Origin: Lutjanus erythropterus
Taxonomy: Eukaryota > Chordata > Actinopteri > Lutjaniformes > Lutjanidae
Reading direction: 5' to 3'
Assembly: GCA_020091685.1 (NCBI GenBank)
Contig: CM034613.1
Coordinates: forward strand, 12,568,772-12,632,771
DNA: 64,000 nucleotides
The position numbers and the translations under genes are program-made. This document shows, one piece after another, positions 1 through 14,289 of this stretch. Position 1 is the stretch's first letter. Each line of letters opens with the position of its first letter. The notes beneath the pieces were generated by a model, which ran no database searches, had not been told where the DNA came from, and saw only the letters and a list, made by a program, of their open reading frames with translations.

Positions 1-2271
1 AGACATTTGAGGACGTCACCTTGGACTTTGGGGTACGGTGACACCATTTTCTGACCTTTTGTAGACCAAACACGAGTGTCACTGCATCCCAATTGAGCAG
101 CACATCTGTTATTGAGGTTAAATATCCTGTTATATTAACATGAGCACAACACAGGGAGGTTTAATAGATTTTTTTTTTCTAAGACTTAATAAACTCTAAA
201 CACCAGCTGAATGCTACAGATATTCTCTCATTTCATCCAGTTTTTGATGGTGACAGACAGACTTGCTCTCAGGTTAACCGGGTCCACATTAAACAGTGGC
301 GGCTGTGCACACTGGAGCCACGTGCAAACCTTTTTTCTACTCTGTTTCTACTCTGTTCAGACTCAGAGAGCGTCTGCATCTGTGAAGCACCATTAATACT
401 GAAAGGTACATACAGGTTTATTATTATCGGAATGTGCCAAAACACCGTCTCGTGTTTTAAGAGTGTGGCTTCATAGTAAAAGACTGCAGCTACTAGAGTG
501 GCTAAAACCTGTGTAGGCCAGCTTCTTTCCTCACAGAAAATTGATCAGGAATCAATAAGGGAAATGATACAGAATCAAACCAATAAGCAGTATTGATAAT
601 GGCATTACTGTCAGTAAGTCTTATCACTTGCCATCCCTGATTAGAAATGGAAGCTTTGTTTCAGCTTTGTGTCACTGAACCTTAATACACCTAAAACATA
701 ATATAAAAATTAAAACTATTGAGCATTGTTAGGGTTGTTTTCACATCTCTCATGAACACAGACAACACGACACCTCTTGAAGGCAGCATACGATCCGTGT
801 CCTCCTGGTTTATCGTGCTCTCTCTGTTTTGTCAGATTGAATTCAGGCCATAGGCTGCTATTTGTCACCATTGCTGAGAAAAACACTTTCCCCTTATGTA
901 TTTTCTGCGAGCCATTTGTTCAAAGGGTTACGTAACAGACTGATAAGTGTGTTGCTGTGCAGTTGCTGTTGAGTGTGTGTATGTAGCAGAGATTGGATGT
1001 GATCAGTGAGCCTTGTTTTTTTTAAATTTTTAAATTTATTTTTTTCCAGTCCAGATGTAGAGCAGAGCTACATGTTAGGGTGCAGATGGCAACACTGCCC
1101 CAAGGGAAACGCACATACACACACATTTATATACAAGTGCCTTTTCCTTATTAACACACTTCTGTTCGCACACTGTGATTCATTGTGTTCATCACTTTCT
1201 TTCACTTGTTCTTCAGGGTGGGGGATAAAAATCGATTCTTAGATGCATTGTTAGTCTCTCTCCTGAAAGATTATGAATCAATGCATAAAAGTCTACCATT
1301 GGAAATTTAAAACTAGAGATATTCTAATACCGTTTTTTTTCCTACCCAGTACGGATTCTGATACCTGAACTTAGCATATCAGCAGATACAGCGTACCTAT
1401 CAGATACCAGTATGTCCTGAATAATATTTCCAAAAACGACACACTTCACAGTCAGTCAGTCCTCTACATGCTAGACTGCATGTAGAAGTAGCGGGTACAA
1501 ACCCTGCTATGCTGGGCTGATGAACAGAATCAAACCAAGCTGCACATGTGTATGAAAAAGGAGCAAAAGAGACAGAAGGTCCCACAAAGGCAGCAGTCCT
1601 TCATTGCCTCCACTGGAAAGGGATGAAAATTAGCGTGTCCACCCGAGTGTGACGTTTCATTACTGCCGATCAGAGCTGGAGCCAATAAATACCCGTGACT
1701 GCTGCAGAGTTATTTGCTGATTGCTGATTGTACCCTTTCCCACTGAAGACAAAAGCCTGATGGGCTTTTGTCCAGGTGTAAAAGAAGCTCAAGAGATTCC
1801 CACCACTACTTGTTCACCCTCTGTTGCTTTTTTTATCCCTCCCTCTTTCTGATTTCGTTGCATCAAGTGACTGTGGTTTGAGGTTTCTCTCTGTCATTTC
1901 ATGTTAAGCTCAGCAGAAACGCTGAACTACTGAACTGTCCAAAACTGTTTTCGGTCGATGTTGTTTACTTTCCCTCCTTCTCCCCTCCTCCCCTCCCTCC
2001 ATCTCTCTCAATTTTGAGTTTCTCCAGGGATTTGATTAATGGCTCACACTGAACAGTTAACTCTCATGCCTTCTAAAACGAGGCAGCTGCCACCCACGTA
2101 GCAATACGCACACTAGATAGCTTAGTATAACAACATCAGAAAATGAAGTGCCCACCCACCTACATGCAGTCACACGCTCAAATAGCTCCCCTGCTGTGGG
2201 CAAAAGCACACAGCAGAGAGCCATGCCAGGATTTGGTCCTCTTGATGAGCACTGTGGTGGTGAGCAATAGG

Positions 2272-2612
2272 TCCACACACACATACATATATATTCTTTT
2301 GCTGTTATGGAGGAATCACTTCTGCTTGGCCTTCAGATTAAGTATGAGTCACAGCGCAGAAAAAAACACACACACTAACATGTGAGAGCCGCATACTCAC
2401 TGATGCATATAGTACATATTGTCTATGATTGTCTATGTGGCATACACACACATATACACTCTGACGTTACGCATTACCTGTAACCTACTTACACTCACCC
2501 ACTCTGTTTCTATGACCGTTTCTCCCACACACACTCACACTGACACTTACATTTACACACTCTTTCCCTTACACACACACGCACACACACACGTGCTGAC
2601 ACACTGATGTCC
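2272..2612. repeat. degenerate CA-rich tract
   Basis: Runs of CACACA and ACTCACAC broken by TATA, CTGACA and CATATA segments. Together with the GT tract at 2711 it makes a CA...GT arrangement about 100 bp apart that could pair. Confidence 0.8.
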
Positions 2613-2710
2613 TTATTCATCAATGCAAACACACATGTATGCGTGGGAGATCATCATCGCATCGCAAGTAGACGTGGTACAGGCAGGGTAGAGAGGCAGA
2701 GCAGAAGGAT

Positions 2711-2722
2711 GTGTGTGTGTGT

Positions 2723-2767
<45 letters not shown>
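2711..2767. repeat. (GT)n microsatellite
   Basis: About 28 GT units with one CTCT interruption near the start. It explains the apparent Cys/Val and Thr/His repeat frames in the area. Confidence 0.95.
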
Positions 2768-2768
<1 letters not shown>

Positions 2769-5700
2769 CAACCAGAAGCATGCTTAGCTGCACAGAGGTC
2801 AGAAGTCTTGGTGATCTTGTAAGCTGATTGTGCTGATATTTGGCAGCCTCGAGCATCTTCACACATGGTGCACAAAGCGCTGGGTCTTTCAAAATAAAGG
2901 TCATAGAACTTTAAAAGCTGACTAGTTTCTTTTATAGTTTTAAATAAAACAAATCTTGCTGATGTTCTGTAGCTTTTAGATTGTGATGTGGGGCTTCTTT
3001 TTTTACCGCATCAGTGGTTTCACCCAGGAAATCAGTTGGTGGAGGTGGTACAGTAAGATCTCGATCAGTCATTTTCATCTCCTGAGTTGAATCAGACTGA
3101 TCTTGTCTCGTGATCACCTTAGTTGCTAAATGATGGTCCAAACAGTTGCCTCACCCATGGCAAATATGGCATTAGTGTCTGCTCTTTCTTTCTAAAGGTT
3201 GTTTTATTTCATAAACATTAAAATTGGGACTGATCCAGTCTAATATGTTATTAAGTTCTGATGTAATTCACTCATCGGATATCAGACTGATGTCACTGAT
3301 CCACAAACTGATCCAATCTGATGTTTTTATAAATACGTTATAATGCAATTTTTGGCCCACAGCCAAAATGTTGTTGCACAGATTAATAAATTGATTAGTA
3401 TTTGAATAATTCTACAGAGATATTCAGTAGTACCCATGTCCTTTCCTGTAAGTTAGACAGACAGGCATTGCACTGGACCATGAACCTGCTGTAACCTAAC
3501 ATGAGACAGTCTGCTGCAACGGAGTTAGTAACTGCGCCACTGTGAAGATATGTTAGTCTCAAAGCACAGAAAAGAAAGACAGCAGCCTGTCACGTGTTAG
3601 GGTATCTTGATACAGATCTCTTAATTTGTTTTGTTGTTTGGTTTTGTTTGTTTGTTTTTTGTTGACAAAGATAGACACTGAGCAGGGCATTTTATTGTGT
3701 ACAAATAAAATTGTCACTGCTCTCTGGTGAAGAAACTGTAATGGAGACACTGTTTATAAATGACCTCAAACCTTGTTTGGAAGTTCTGTCCTGCAGTTTC
3801 TTACTGTTGTTTTTGCAATAAGGTAATGTAACGGCCTGGCTGATTTCTTGGACTACCTCTAAATAATATCCAATAAGTTCTTCTAGATCTGGGCTATATA
3901 GCTGAAAAATGTATCATGATAAATTGTTTAATTTCAGTTGATCTCGATAATTTTTGATGATGTTTAATGACTTATTTTTAACAAAGACCAGGAGAAAATA
4001 TCACCATTTGATTTTGAATTTATTTATCAAGGCACACAGTTAATACTTTTAAATTTTTTGAATGATCTCACCTTGATGCACATTAAGCTGACCCCTTTAA
4101 TTCATAATTTCCTCACCGTATGTAGTCATTTTCTCTCTCCACACTGTTTGTGTTGCATCGTGTGTCGATGATACAACCGAACAACACACTTTTTAAATTA
4201 CTGGCTTTTTGCGTGTCACTTGTCGCACGCTCCACTATCGAATAATATGACAGGCTGTTTATGATCTAGGACATGTACTTTCGTGACAGTTTAGATTTAA
4301 TGCATTTAAGTGAAACTATTAAACATGCTGCTGAAAAATGTTTTTTATTGTTCTTGATGAATTTTCTTATGCCTATACACATGGCTGTTGTTTTATCAGC
4401 CAGGCTTCTTGTTATTTTAGCGTGGAAATCCTCATTTTTCAGTTGGACAGAGACTGAGGACTTCCTCCTTTGATATTCTGTTGATTAAGTTGGTCTCTGG
4501 TAATAATTTAGGTTTAATTGACTGTAGAGACAGACAGGAGACATGTGGTGCGAAAGAGAGGATAATGACGTGTAGCAGAAGTCCAAAGCTGGAACTGAAA
4601 CAGGATGTCTGAATACATGGTTTGCCTCTTAGACCTAAGCCATGCATTTGTCAGTTACTTTTTTAAACTCCCTTCTTGTACTGCACTTTCTGTGCATTAG
4701 AGGACTTATTTCAGGAAAGGCCTAAGCTCACAACAGTTAAATCAAACCTTTTTCATTTACTTTGCTATAAGTCAGACTATTGCTACATTGGTTAGTGATA
4801 AAGCGTGACAAAAAGGACACTTCTATCATTTTTCTGGCGCTAGTTATGGTCCTAATTTCATGGACTGAATGTGCCTTTATGGTTCACAATAAAAGACGGC
4901 GACAGAAAGAGTGTTAGCAGAGGGACCAGACGAGCGTCATAAAGTGAGGATAGATGTGAAGGAGAGAGACAGAACACACAGAGGGCAGACTGGACTGGAA
5001 TAACACAAAATCAATCCAAATCCTATGTTGGAGAAAGACGGAGGTAAGCAGAGATGGAGATCGAAGTGAATAAAAATAAAAAAAGAAAAGGAATTTTAAG
5101 AAGTGAGGACCAGAATACCAATTAGAGAAACTCTGCATAGCAGGGTTGAGGCTCGGTGGAAAACAGGACTGGAGGGAGGAGCAGGGTGATGGGATGGAGG
5201 GAAAACAGAGAAGTTATCAGATGAGACAGATGGAGAGGATGGAGAATCGTGGATTGCCAGAGGAGAAAAGGAAAGAGCCTTGAATGAAGAGCTGGGAGTG
5301 GGCAGGAGATTAGAGGCAGGGGGAGGCATAGTCCTGTTTTTTTGTTGGCGTTGGACAGTGGTGGACAGCTTGTGTTACTGGGAGAGATAAGAAATGGGGG
5401 GTGTGACTGAAGAGAAATGAGACAGTACGCCTGCAGCATTAACACACACTCACAAAAAAACCCCATAATGTATTGTGTCAGTGTGATCCTGACCCTGCTG
5501 TAGGAGCCCACCATCCTCTGATACAGGTGACACACCTTCAAAATTGATATCAGATCAATTCAGACATAGAGCTAGATGTGATGGTATGGATTTTTTCTTA
5601 CCACAGTAACAAAGTAACATATTCCTGCGGGATGGTTGTTTATCATGACTGCTTTAATAATTATGTCTTATTGGATTTTGTTGAAGCATACTATCATAAG

Positions 5701-6964
5701 TGTAGTGTAGTTCATTGAAGGAGTGAGTAAGTGTGTGTGTGTGCAGCATGCAAGTGAATGAAAGCAAGCAGCAAACAGAGTGGTGGTGATGATGCCCATA
5801 GCAGTGCAGAAAGCTGTCATACTGACAGTAAATGTACAGTACAGGTTAGTGTGTCAGTTAAAAAACACGGCAGCTTCTCAAAGTCAGGTAAAAGTCTTGC
5901 CTGCTGTTTCCCAACTGCTGTAAAAAAAATGACAGGACAGAGATAACTCTGAAGTCAATTGAACAGTAAGGGCTGACATTAAGCTAATGCTAATGGTGGC
6001 ATTGTACCTTCATAACATTGACTCTGGCGTGATCGTATCCCTTTCTGAAGATATAGAACTTATAGTGCCTTCATGCAGTGTCAGAATTATGATTTCCTGA
6101 CTGGGAAAATTCATGTGAACGCCCCCTGTAGTTGGAATAGCAACTCGGAAAGTCAAAATTTTGTCACACGAGTTGTTAAGTTGCTGTCTGTTGACATCAT
6201 ATATGCAGAAATATGGTGGGTGAGAGTAAATGATTGGTTGATAACCTTTTATTAATTCACATATTGCATATCAAATTTGGCAACATTTGGTAGCACGTTG
6301 TTAGCCACCCACTGGCAGTCCCAAGATGCCTTGGGTTAAGTCTGTCAACCAATCAGAGGCTGAGCTCCTGACTTGTTGTGTGGAACATTGCTGCTTTTTA
6401 GGTGTATTAATAGGTCCGTGAACTGATCTCGACATGAGATTGACCCTTAAAAATAAAATCTGTGGTGATGACTGTAATGAGCTCAACCCTGCGGTATTGT
6501 GATAATGTGTTATTCATCACAGCTCTAGGTCGGGTGCCTGTGGGTGATTTGTTTTTTTCATGTTGCTTTTTGTGAACAATTCTACCACACTAGCTATGTT
6601 TTTGTATATTGAACGGAGCTGGCTGGTTCTGTTTGGTGATCCTTGTTGCTGGTGTGTGTTTGTGTTACTGTTGTATGTAAAATTACTTGATGGACATGCT
6701 CTGAAGGTAACAATATATTTATATATGACAAAGAAATGGTCAAACTGCAGGAATTCATTTGCAGTGTGCAAGTATGACTAGCACCCACTAGCTAGCTTGC
6801 TAATGATGCTAATACTGCATACTGCGCTGTTGAGCCAACATAAATAAAGACAGGAGAAATTCTGTTAATGCAACAGGACTATTTAGATGTTAACCAAAAC
6901 ACACAATGTCAGGCTGGCAAAATTATTAATAGATTCAGTTTGCAAATGCTGGCTGTCTCACTCT

Positions 6965-6987
6965 CACACACACACACACACGCACAC
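6965..6987. repeat. (CA)n microsatellite
   Basis: About 11 CA units ending in CGCACACC. Confidence 0.9.
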
Positions 6988-8934
6988 CATGAAAAAGGGA
7001 AATGTCACAGAGGAGGAACAGACACCGACAGGATTGACGGCCGGCTTCATTTCACGTCTAATCTTCCCGAACAGAATATTCTGGCAAAAACCAAACGTCT
7101 CTTTTATCACCCGGCGTCGCCTCAGCAGCCGCCGCACTACACTCATGTCTCGCAGTTCATTTAATTATAGCCCCTAACTTACGAAGCACTTCTCCTAGAT
7201 TGCCACGAAAGCTCCTGTGTCCCGAAAACCAAAACAACAAAAGAGCAGACGGAAAGATCGGGAAGACAGGAGGAGACGGATGTCTCGCAGAGCCATTAGC
7301 TGATGAAAGGTAGTTTAATGTTACGTTGCTCTTTGCTGTTATTATTTATTGAGACTCACCTTGTGTTGCAAGGTGAGTTTCAGATCTATTATTGGCGTGC
7401 CTTTTTGTGCAGATCTGAAGAGAGGAGTGACAGGAGGCCTTAAAGCACATTTTTAGAAAAATAAATCACATTTATTTTAAGCAGGATATAATTATTTCCC
7501 AGATTTTTGCTGCTTCTGAGGTGTTGTTTGCTCACATCCCTCCAACAGCCTCTGAGAGACAAAAAGGCTGACAGACTGTATGTGTTCACAGGAGAATCAA
7601 TGAGCTACAGACTGAATGCATCTGCAAAGCACATGAATTCAAAATATTTAAGTATTTGAGCTGCTAAAAATAGTTTTCCATTTGGTGCTTCTTTTAAAAG
7701 ACTTAAAGAGACAAAATCCAAACTAACGAGGTTTGTAGATGTTCAAGGCGGGATGCAGCAGTGAATCCATTAAGAATGAAGGGAAACTCCTGGATGCATT
7801 AATGTCAGTAAATGAAAAGTTAACCCCAATTAATCACAGTTAACCTTGTTTATACTCTAATATGATATTAACATGAGCACACAAACGCTGCTTTCTGCAC
7901 AGTCCGCCAATTTAGCTGTTCCTTGTTGGATATTTTAACCTGGATGGCAGTGAGAAATTTAAAATTAGGATTTGAGGATGTACCTGAAATAACAGCTGAG
8001 TGAATTTTGTCGCTGTTTGGAAAAAACTTTGTATCTTCCTATTTTCTTTGTTTTTTTTTTCTTTACAGAATAATGCTATTGGTCACCCTTTATGTCTGTG
8101 AGTGTAATGAAAAGTACTTAAAAGAGCTTGTAAGCTTGATGATGTAGTTTATTACAACATGCAGTTTAAAATGAAAGATTTATTAAATCATGATTTGTTC
8201 TATGGTTCAGATATACTTACATGTGTGACTTACTGCACTGAAGTAAAGGGAAATACAAATAAATAAATTCTCCCATCTCGTGGAAACCCCATGGATTAAA
8301 AAATGTCAGCCTCTACTGTAGAAACATGGTGCAGTTTTTTTTAAGGTATCTGCATCAGTACAAGTACCACAGTGTTTCAGCATGTTGACTGTACTGTCTA
8401 GTGCAACTGTGTCACATAGTGTTATTTGAGTTGATGTAAAATATCTGTATCAATACCAGCCAAAATGATGCTGAGGATTTGGATATTGGTAGACATTTCA
8501 ATATTATGCTTCTGTAATATCAACATGACCCAACTGGCAGACAGACTCTGGCTCCCGAAACTGGCTGGAGGGCTGCAGCATCGATCAATACGCACTATAT
8601 TAAAAGCTACTGGATTAGTGTCCTGTTGCCCTGCTCTCCTGCTGCTCTTCCTCCCCTTTTCTTATCCTCTCCCTCCGCTCCTCCGCCTCCCTCTATCTCT
8701 CTCTGTCGGAGCGGATAGTAAAGCATTCATGCATATTGATCAGGCCGAGCCACAATTAGCTTCCTGCGTGTACATGTTTGTTGTGTTCAGTCATGAGCGG
8801 ACGGTGCTATCGGTTCTGTAATGTGTGTCAGCGGGGCTGGATGCTGGGCTCCGTTTGGACAAACATTGATAAGATTTGAATCGGGACGGGTCTGTACTGA
8901 CTATAACTGGGGGAGAGATTATATGCCGGTAGGC

Positions 8935-8959
8935 GTGTGTGTGTGTGTGTGTGTGTGTG
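8935..8959. repeat. (GT)n microsatellite
   Basis: About 12 perfect GT units next to a GC-richer unique stretch (8700-8930). Confidence 0.92.
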
Positions 8960-9142
8960 ATGTGCTGTGAGTCAACACAGAGTTTCCCCATGACTCTGAT
9001 TAGAAACTGCTGCCACTGAGTGAGGCTGTATCAGAATACTAATATCACCACAGTGGAGTTTGAGTATTTTCAGAGGCTACAAAATCATGCACACACAGAA
9101 ATGAATTACTTCACAATGTTATTAAACAATATCATAGTCAAT

Positions 9143-9330
9143 AAGTAAGTAAAGTTTATTTGTATTGCACATTCACTGATACAAAATCATAAAGTTCTTC
9201 ACACCAATCAAAAAATAGCAATAAAACAGCAACAATATTAAATATAGCAAAGACAAAGAGCAGCAGTTAAAATACACAGCAACAACAAATAAATGGGGTC
9301 GAAGACACAAAGCAAATACAAAATACTGAA
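9143..9330. repeat. interspersed repeat with TTTATTTGTAT..GCACAT head
   Basis: The head AAAGTTTATTTGTATTGCAC, then a CAAAGTTCTTCACA-like segment and an A-rich tail with AACAGCAACAA runs. The same layout occurs at 35175 and 46640, and I recognise it as a common fish repeat (consensus near TTTATTTATATAGCACTTT...AAAGTGCTTTACA). I cannot assign the family name. Confidence 0.65.
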
Positions 9331-10964
9331 CATAGTCATTAGTCATTAATGGGTTAAAGAAGTTTTTGGGAACTAATGTAAATGAATGAATGTCCTATGA
9401 GTGAGAGGTTGAAACACTTAGTAAACTTCAAAAATAAGTTTAACATTAATTTGCTATGCTAAATGTCTGGATAAAAGCACGTCATTGAAACTGAAGTTGT
9501 TTTGAATCCAGCGATACCAAGCATTAGATATAACTGGCTCTCCTATCTCTTAAGGTAAAAGCATAATCAGCCACATTTAATACCTTTATAAAAAGTACTA
9601 AATGTTTGTATCTCTCACTGAGACTGTGGGTTTAATAGAACCAAATGTCATACTTTTACATTTGAAGCAACTATTGCAGTTTTGTAATGAAGGTGTCTCA
9701 TCACATTTTATGACGTCCATTAAATCCCAGGACAAAATGTTGTGTTAAACCCTTTACGCATTTAACCCACTGAATCACTTGTGTCCATAAAGCATTTTTC
9801 CTCTGTCAGAAAAGTGCTGGCATGTTGCTGGGGATCTGACATGATGTGCTTGTGCTGTGACAGGAAAAAATGCTGCATGTCGGTTTTGTTTCTATGACAA
9901 TACCTTGGCAATGTCTAACCATTGGCCATTAGCTTAACAAGTGCACTGTGGTGGTGTAAAACAACAACAACTAAGGACAAAGCAGGTGTAAATATCAGCT
10001 CTCCTTACAAATGCTTGGTTATTCAACAAAGTCATCTTCCAGCGGGAGGTTAAAATTAAAATCATGATGTGCTGTATTTAATTTGGCTTTGGTTTTATGC
10101 AGCTTTGATTCAGAGTGTTTGATGGTCAAATGGTTGATTTTGGTCGGCACGTTTCTTACATAACTCAGTAAAAATAAAAAATAAAAATCCAGGTGCAGCT
10201 GTGACTCTCTTGGCAACCGCATTGTTCATCAAATGAAAGCACATCATCTCTTACTCTATGAGTCACACAATGTTAATGTTAATCTCAATTCCTCCCACTT
10301 GCAGCTGATATTTGCTTTTGTGGATGTAACTTTATATTTTTAGTCACTGAAGAGACGTGTCAGACCGAAATCTTTTGAAAACAGAACACTGAAAGATGGC
10401 TGACAAGTTTTAATCTAAACCTAATGTAAACCAAATCCATAACAGTTAAACCCAAGTCATGGTGCTCATTTGTAACTCTTGATTGTAACTCTGAACTGTT
10501 TAATGAGTCAGCTGATGAGAAATAATAATCCTGGCTGATGGCAGGTTATGTCATGCTGTCATTGTTTTATCATGTTTCATGTATTTTATTGTTTTATGTT
10601 TCTTATATTCAAGTTTGTGTTTTCTGTATTTCACTTGGCAAAATTCCTCTTTGGGACCATAAAATTCTAAGTTAGTACCTACACCTCATCTTGAAAATAG
10701 CCCCTTTAAAGAGAACTTTAAGTTATAACACTGTAGAACTCATGATGGACAGTTTAAAAAAGAAAGAATCAAAATTGATGCAACAGAACCAGAGATACTG
10801 TCTTAAAACCTGGTGCCTACATTACCCACAAAGCAGCATCGTCTATGCTAGTAATGCTAGTAGGGCAGATACAAGGAGCAGGCTACAGAGGTCTGTTAAG
10901 CTCTTCTTCATTTTCAAACTTGTAGTCTTCAGTCCCAGCTGACGCTAACTCAAAAGTGCATCAC

Positions 10965-11243
10965 TTGAGGCAATATATCAGAATTCACACAACAACCCTG
11001 CATAATTAATCACATTATAATCAAAATCACAATATGGCCAATATCTAAATCAGCAAAAATTGCATCTGCAATTTTTGTGCGACTGAACAGCATTGTAGTG
11101 AAGTATTGTAGTGCTGCAGAGATGTCCTGGCTTAAAAATATTATTCTTCAGATGTAAGATAATATGTGCATTGCAATTGCAATGTCAGTCAAAACAATCA
11201 CAATATCACAATACGACTTTGTTATCATTATCGTGCAGCCCTA
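10965..11243. repeat. hAT-like remnant ending in CGTGCAGCCC
   Basis: It contains CACAATATCACAATACGA and ends ATTATCGTGCAGCCCT, typical of a widespread fish element starting AGGGCTGCACGAT. An internal piece, GCAGAGATGTCCTGGCTTAA, recurs with few changes at 32165, so the two sites share a family. Confidence 0.6.
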
Positions 11244-14200
11244 CCAGTAACATTATTTGAGCATGGGTGGTCAGCTGCCTGGGAGATGCATGATAGACAC
11301 AGGTATGAACGGTGAGGTGTCTGTGCTGTCTACCTGTGTTCTGACCACTGAAGTGCATTTTAAAACCAAGTTTATGCAGGGTCCGGTCAACCTTTTTCAC
11401 ACATACGTTTTGATGTTTAAGATCAATGGAGTTCACCTTGAAAAGAAATAAACACACTGGCCGCTTATCTGTCTGTCTCAGTTAAGAACTTTGGGTCTCC
11501 TGAAGCATTTCAGCACATTCATTCTCCCTCATGCACACATATACACAACCACAGTGTGTCTTGTTGTTCCTCACTAATAGTGTTTGCCAGACTGCTCTGC
11601 CATATTGCCTATTCATTCTCATGTTAGTGGAGCATTAGTCTGCTGCACCACTGTGGGCGAGGAAGGAGGAAGCCTCAGCCTCACTGGAGTCTGCCTGCTG
11701 ATGTGACCAGCATGCTAATCAGGTGTAAGACCAGGCTAGGAGGGTATAGCCTATATATACACACATACACCTACAGTGCACATGCACGGTGCTCTTACTC
11801 TCAATTTTGCTCCAACCCCATCTGTAGACTTAACACAATTTCTCCTAAATGATGGATGCCTTGGCAACCCGACGCCACGCCTCATCCCTCCCCTCTACAG
11901 CCTGTCCAGCAGCTCATTGGCTGTCACAGACCTGTCAGAGGGTCATGGATGAGAAGCAGAGCAGACTGCAGAGCTTTATGACTCACTCTGCTCTGCAGGC
12001 AGGTTGTGCTCCTATAGGCGGGGTGGGGGGTTCTGTTCAAATAAAGGCAACCTCAGGTGTTCGCAGCCAGATCTCCATCTCATCAAGGTCTGGAAAGTTT
12101 GGGGAAAATTTGAGAGGAAATTTTGAGAAAATTTTGAGAAAATGTGACCTTGAAAATGTTGATCAGCCAGTGTATTCCACCGTGAGCCTCCAAGGTGGTG
12201 GTGAGGGTTGTTGGCTGTAAAATTTATAAGTATCTTCCCAGGCTCCGCAGTGTAATACTAATGCAGTGTTTTTCAATGTTGGCAGAATGGGAAGAAAAAG
12301 AAAAAATGTCATGGTTTTTTGACTCTGTAGCTTTCCAAGCTGGTTTCCATTATGCTTGTTCTTGAGTCACACCAGATAAATGAAAATGTTGCCCTTTTAT
12401 TTTTCCTTGTGGTACATATTTGCATTGATTCGTATGAATTGTATTAATGTTAATATATTGGATTTTACTGCATTAACTTATTGAACTGTGATAGCTGGCA
12501 GTCCTTCGGGACCAGTTTTTGGACATATCTGTAGTTTTTTAACTGGGAGATATAGCTGTCATAATGCCAGGTAGGGACTATTTACATCTCTTATTATGTA
12601 TATCTGTACAATATACAGAGACTCAAACTTTACTGCCTTTTGGGCATCCAAATATGATTACTGGGGCTTCAAAGCTTCAGTGACAATTACCTGCTAACAT
12701 TCAATGTTTTAAAGGCAATTTTTGTTATTGTGTTATGCTAATTTATTGCTCTGCTGCCATTGAATGCACAGCAAATATATAATTGAATCGGGCTGAAGAT
12801 GGTGCGTTGGAAAATTGTAATATATAGCCCAAGTGTATTGTAAAACATATCATTTTGTTATTGGCACTGAGAATTGAAATTTAATAGCATCAGTATTGAA
12901 GAATTTCCAAGCACAGTAGAAGTTAGCTAGCAGTCTGTACAACAGTGTTTCTAAGTGACTCACTAGAAATTATATCAGTCTCTTTCGTTACCGCTTTGGG
13001 CCACAAAGTTCTAATGTTTTACGATGTTTTTGTCATGTGACAGTGGTGGTGTGCAAAAGAAAGAGGATGGTAGGATTCTGGCTTGTGACATTCTTGTGTG
13101 CAGATGATGAGATTTGGCACTCATCTGCGTAATTTCCCATGATGCATCGCTGAGAGTTAAAATTTGCTATTTTATGTTCTGAAATGCTAATGTTACTGTT
13201 TCTCTGACACCCGGTGATCGGCTTATGTCAATAGTGGGCCCCGATACTGTATCGGATCAGTTTCATTTCAAAATGCAAATGTAAAGTATCAACCACATAT
13301 TCTTTGAGTTTTCTTCAACCCAGGTCACATCGTTTGTGTTACACTTACCCAATTTAGTGCTCATGCTACACTGTCATCCATCCCGTCCCGTAATAATGCA
13401 CACTGAGAGCTGGAGATCTGTTTTTAAGATGATTTATTCTGTTTGCATCTTAATATAAAAGCAAAAGGATAAAAAAAAATATTCACCATCGCTCTGCCAA
13501 ACTGTTGACATCTTTACAGGCTGTCTCTACTCAGCCAAGAGCTATTTTAAGTCTGTTGTTAGTGAGGAACCAAATGCTTGTTATTTTTACAGCCTGTGAG
13601 CGTCCGCACTACGAGATATTGTTGACTCTCTCTCCCTGTCTTCCAGTCTTTCTCTATCTTGTTCTGTCTCTGTCTTTACACAGTGTTCGCCTGTGCCTGC
13701 TTGTGTGTGCTCTGGATTTCACACACACGTTAATTTGAATGAGCATATTTGTCTTTTGTGCCTCGGTGTGCGTTTGTGTGTGCACATTACATGAGGACGG
13801 CTGATAAGCTTATTGAGGACCTCAGGATCAAAATGTGAGGTTTTAAGCCACATCAGCTCCCACCTCTTAACTTGAAAAACACACGCACACAAACACCCAA
13901 AGATCAAAGTCCAAAGTTTGTGTTGGATCACTTGGATTTCAGGCCTTTGAACACTGTGAAAACTTTCTCTTCTATTTCTGCGGGTTACTTTTTGCCTTTT
14001 TAAAAAAGTGAGCATGTGCAGGTACGTGTGTGTGTGTATTTGTGTGTGCGTGAAGCCCACTAAGCTCGGCCATAAATCTTCCAGGATCAAAGAGACTCTG
14101 TAAAGGTGGCAAATAAGTGGATGAAGGGGAAATAGGGTTTGGCTGACTTTACTCCAAATGCTTACACCAGAACTCACACAAACACACACTGATCACACTC

Positions 14201-14289
14201 TGGTGACATCCCTGTGTGTGTGCGTTTGTGTACGTTTTGGTGTATATTTGCTGAGTGAAGGTTGTGTGTTTTATTTGTGTATTTGTCTT

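Noticed and set aside
2250-2920. two overlapping open frames with His/Thr and Cys/Val runs
   Set aside because: They are translations of the CA/GT microsatellites.
5122-5541. 139-residue minus-strand open frame (Leu/Pro/Ser-rich)
   Set aside because: It is the complement of a purine-rich low-complexity tract. The composition is extreme, and no domain, splice structure or family match is seen.
13719-14189. 156-residue minus-strand open frame
   Set aside because: It overlaps TG/CA-rich sequence, has no recognisable domain and has intron-like composition.
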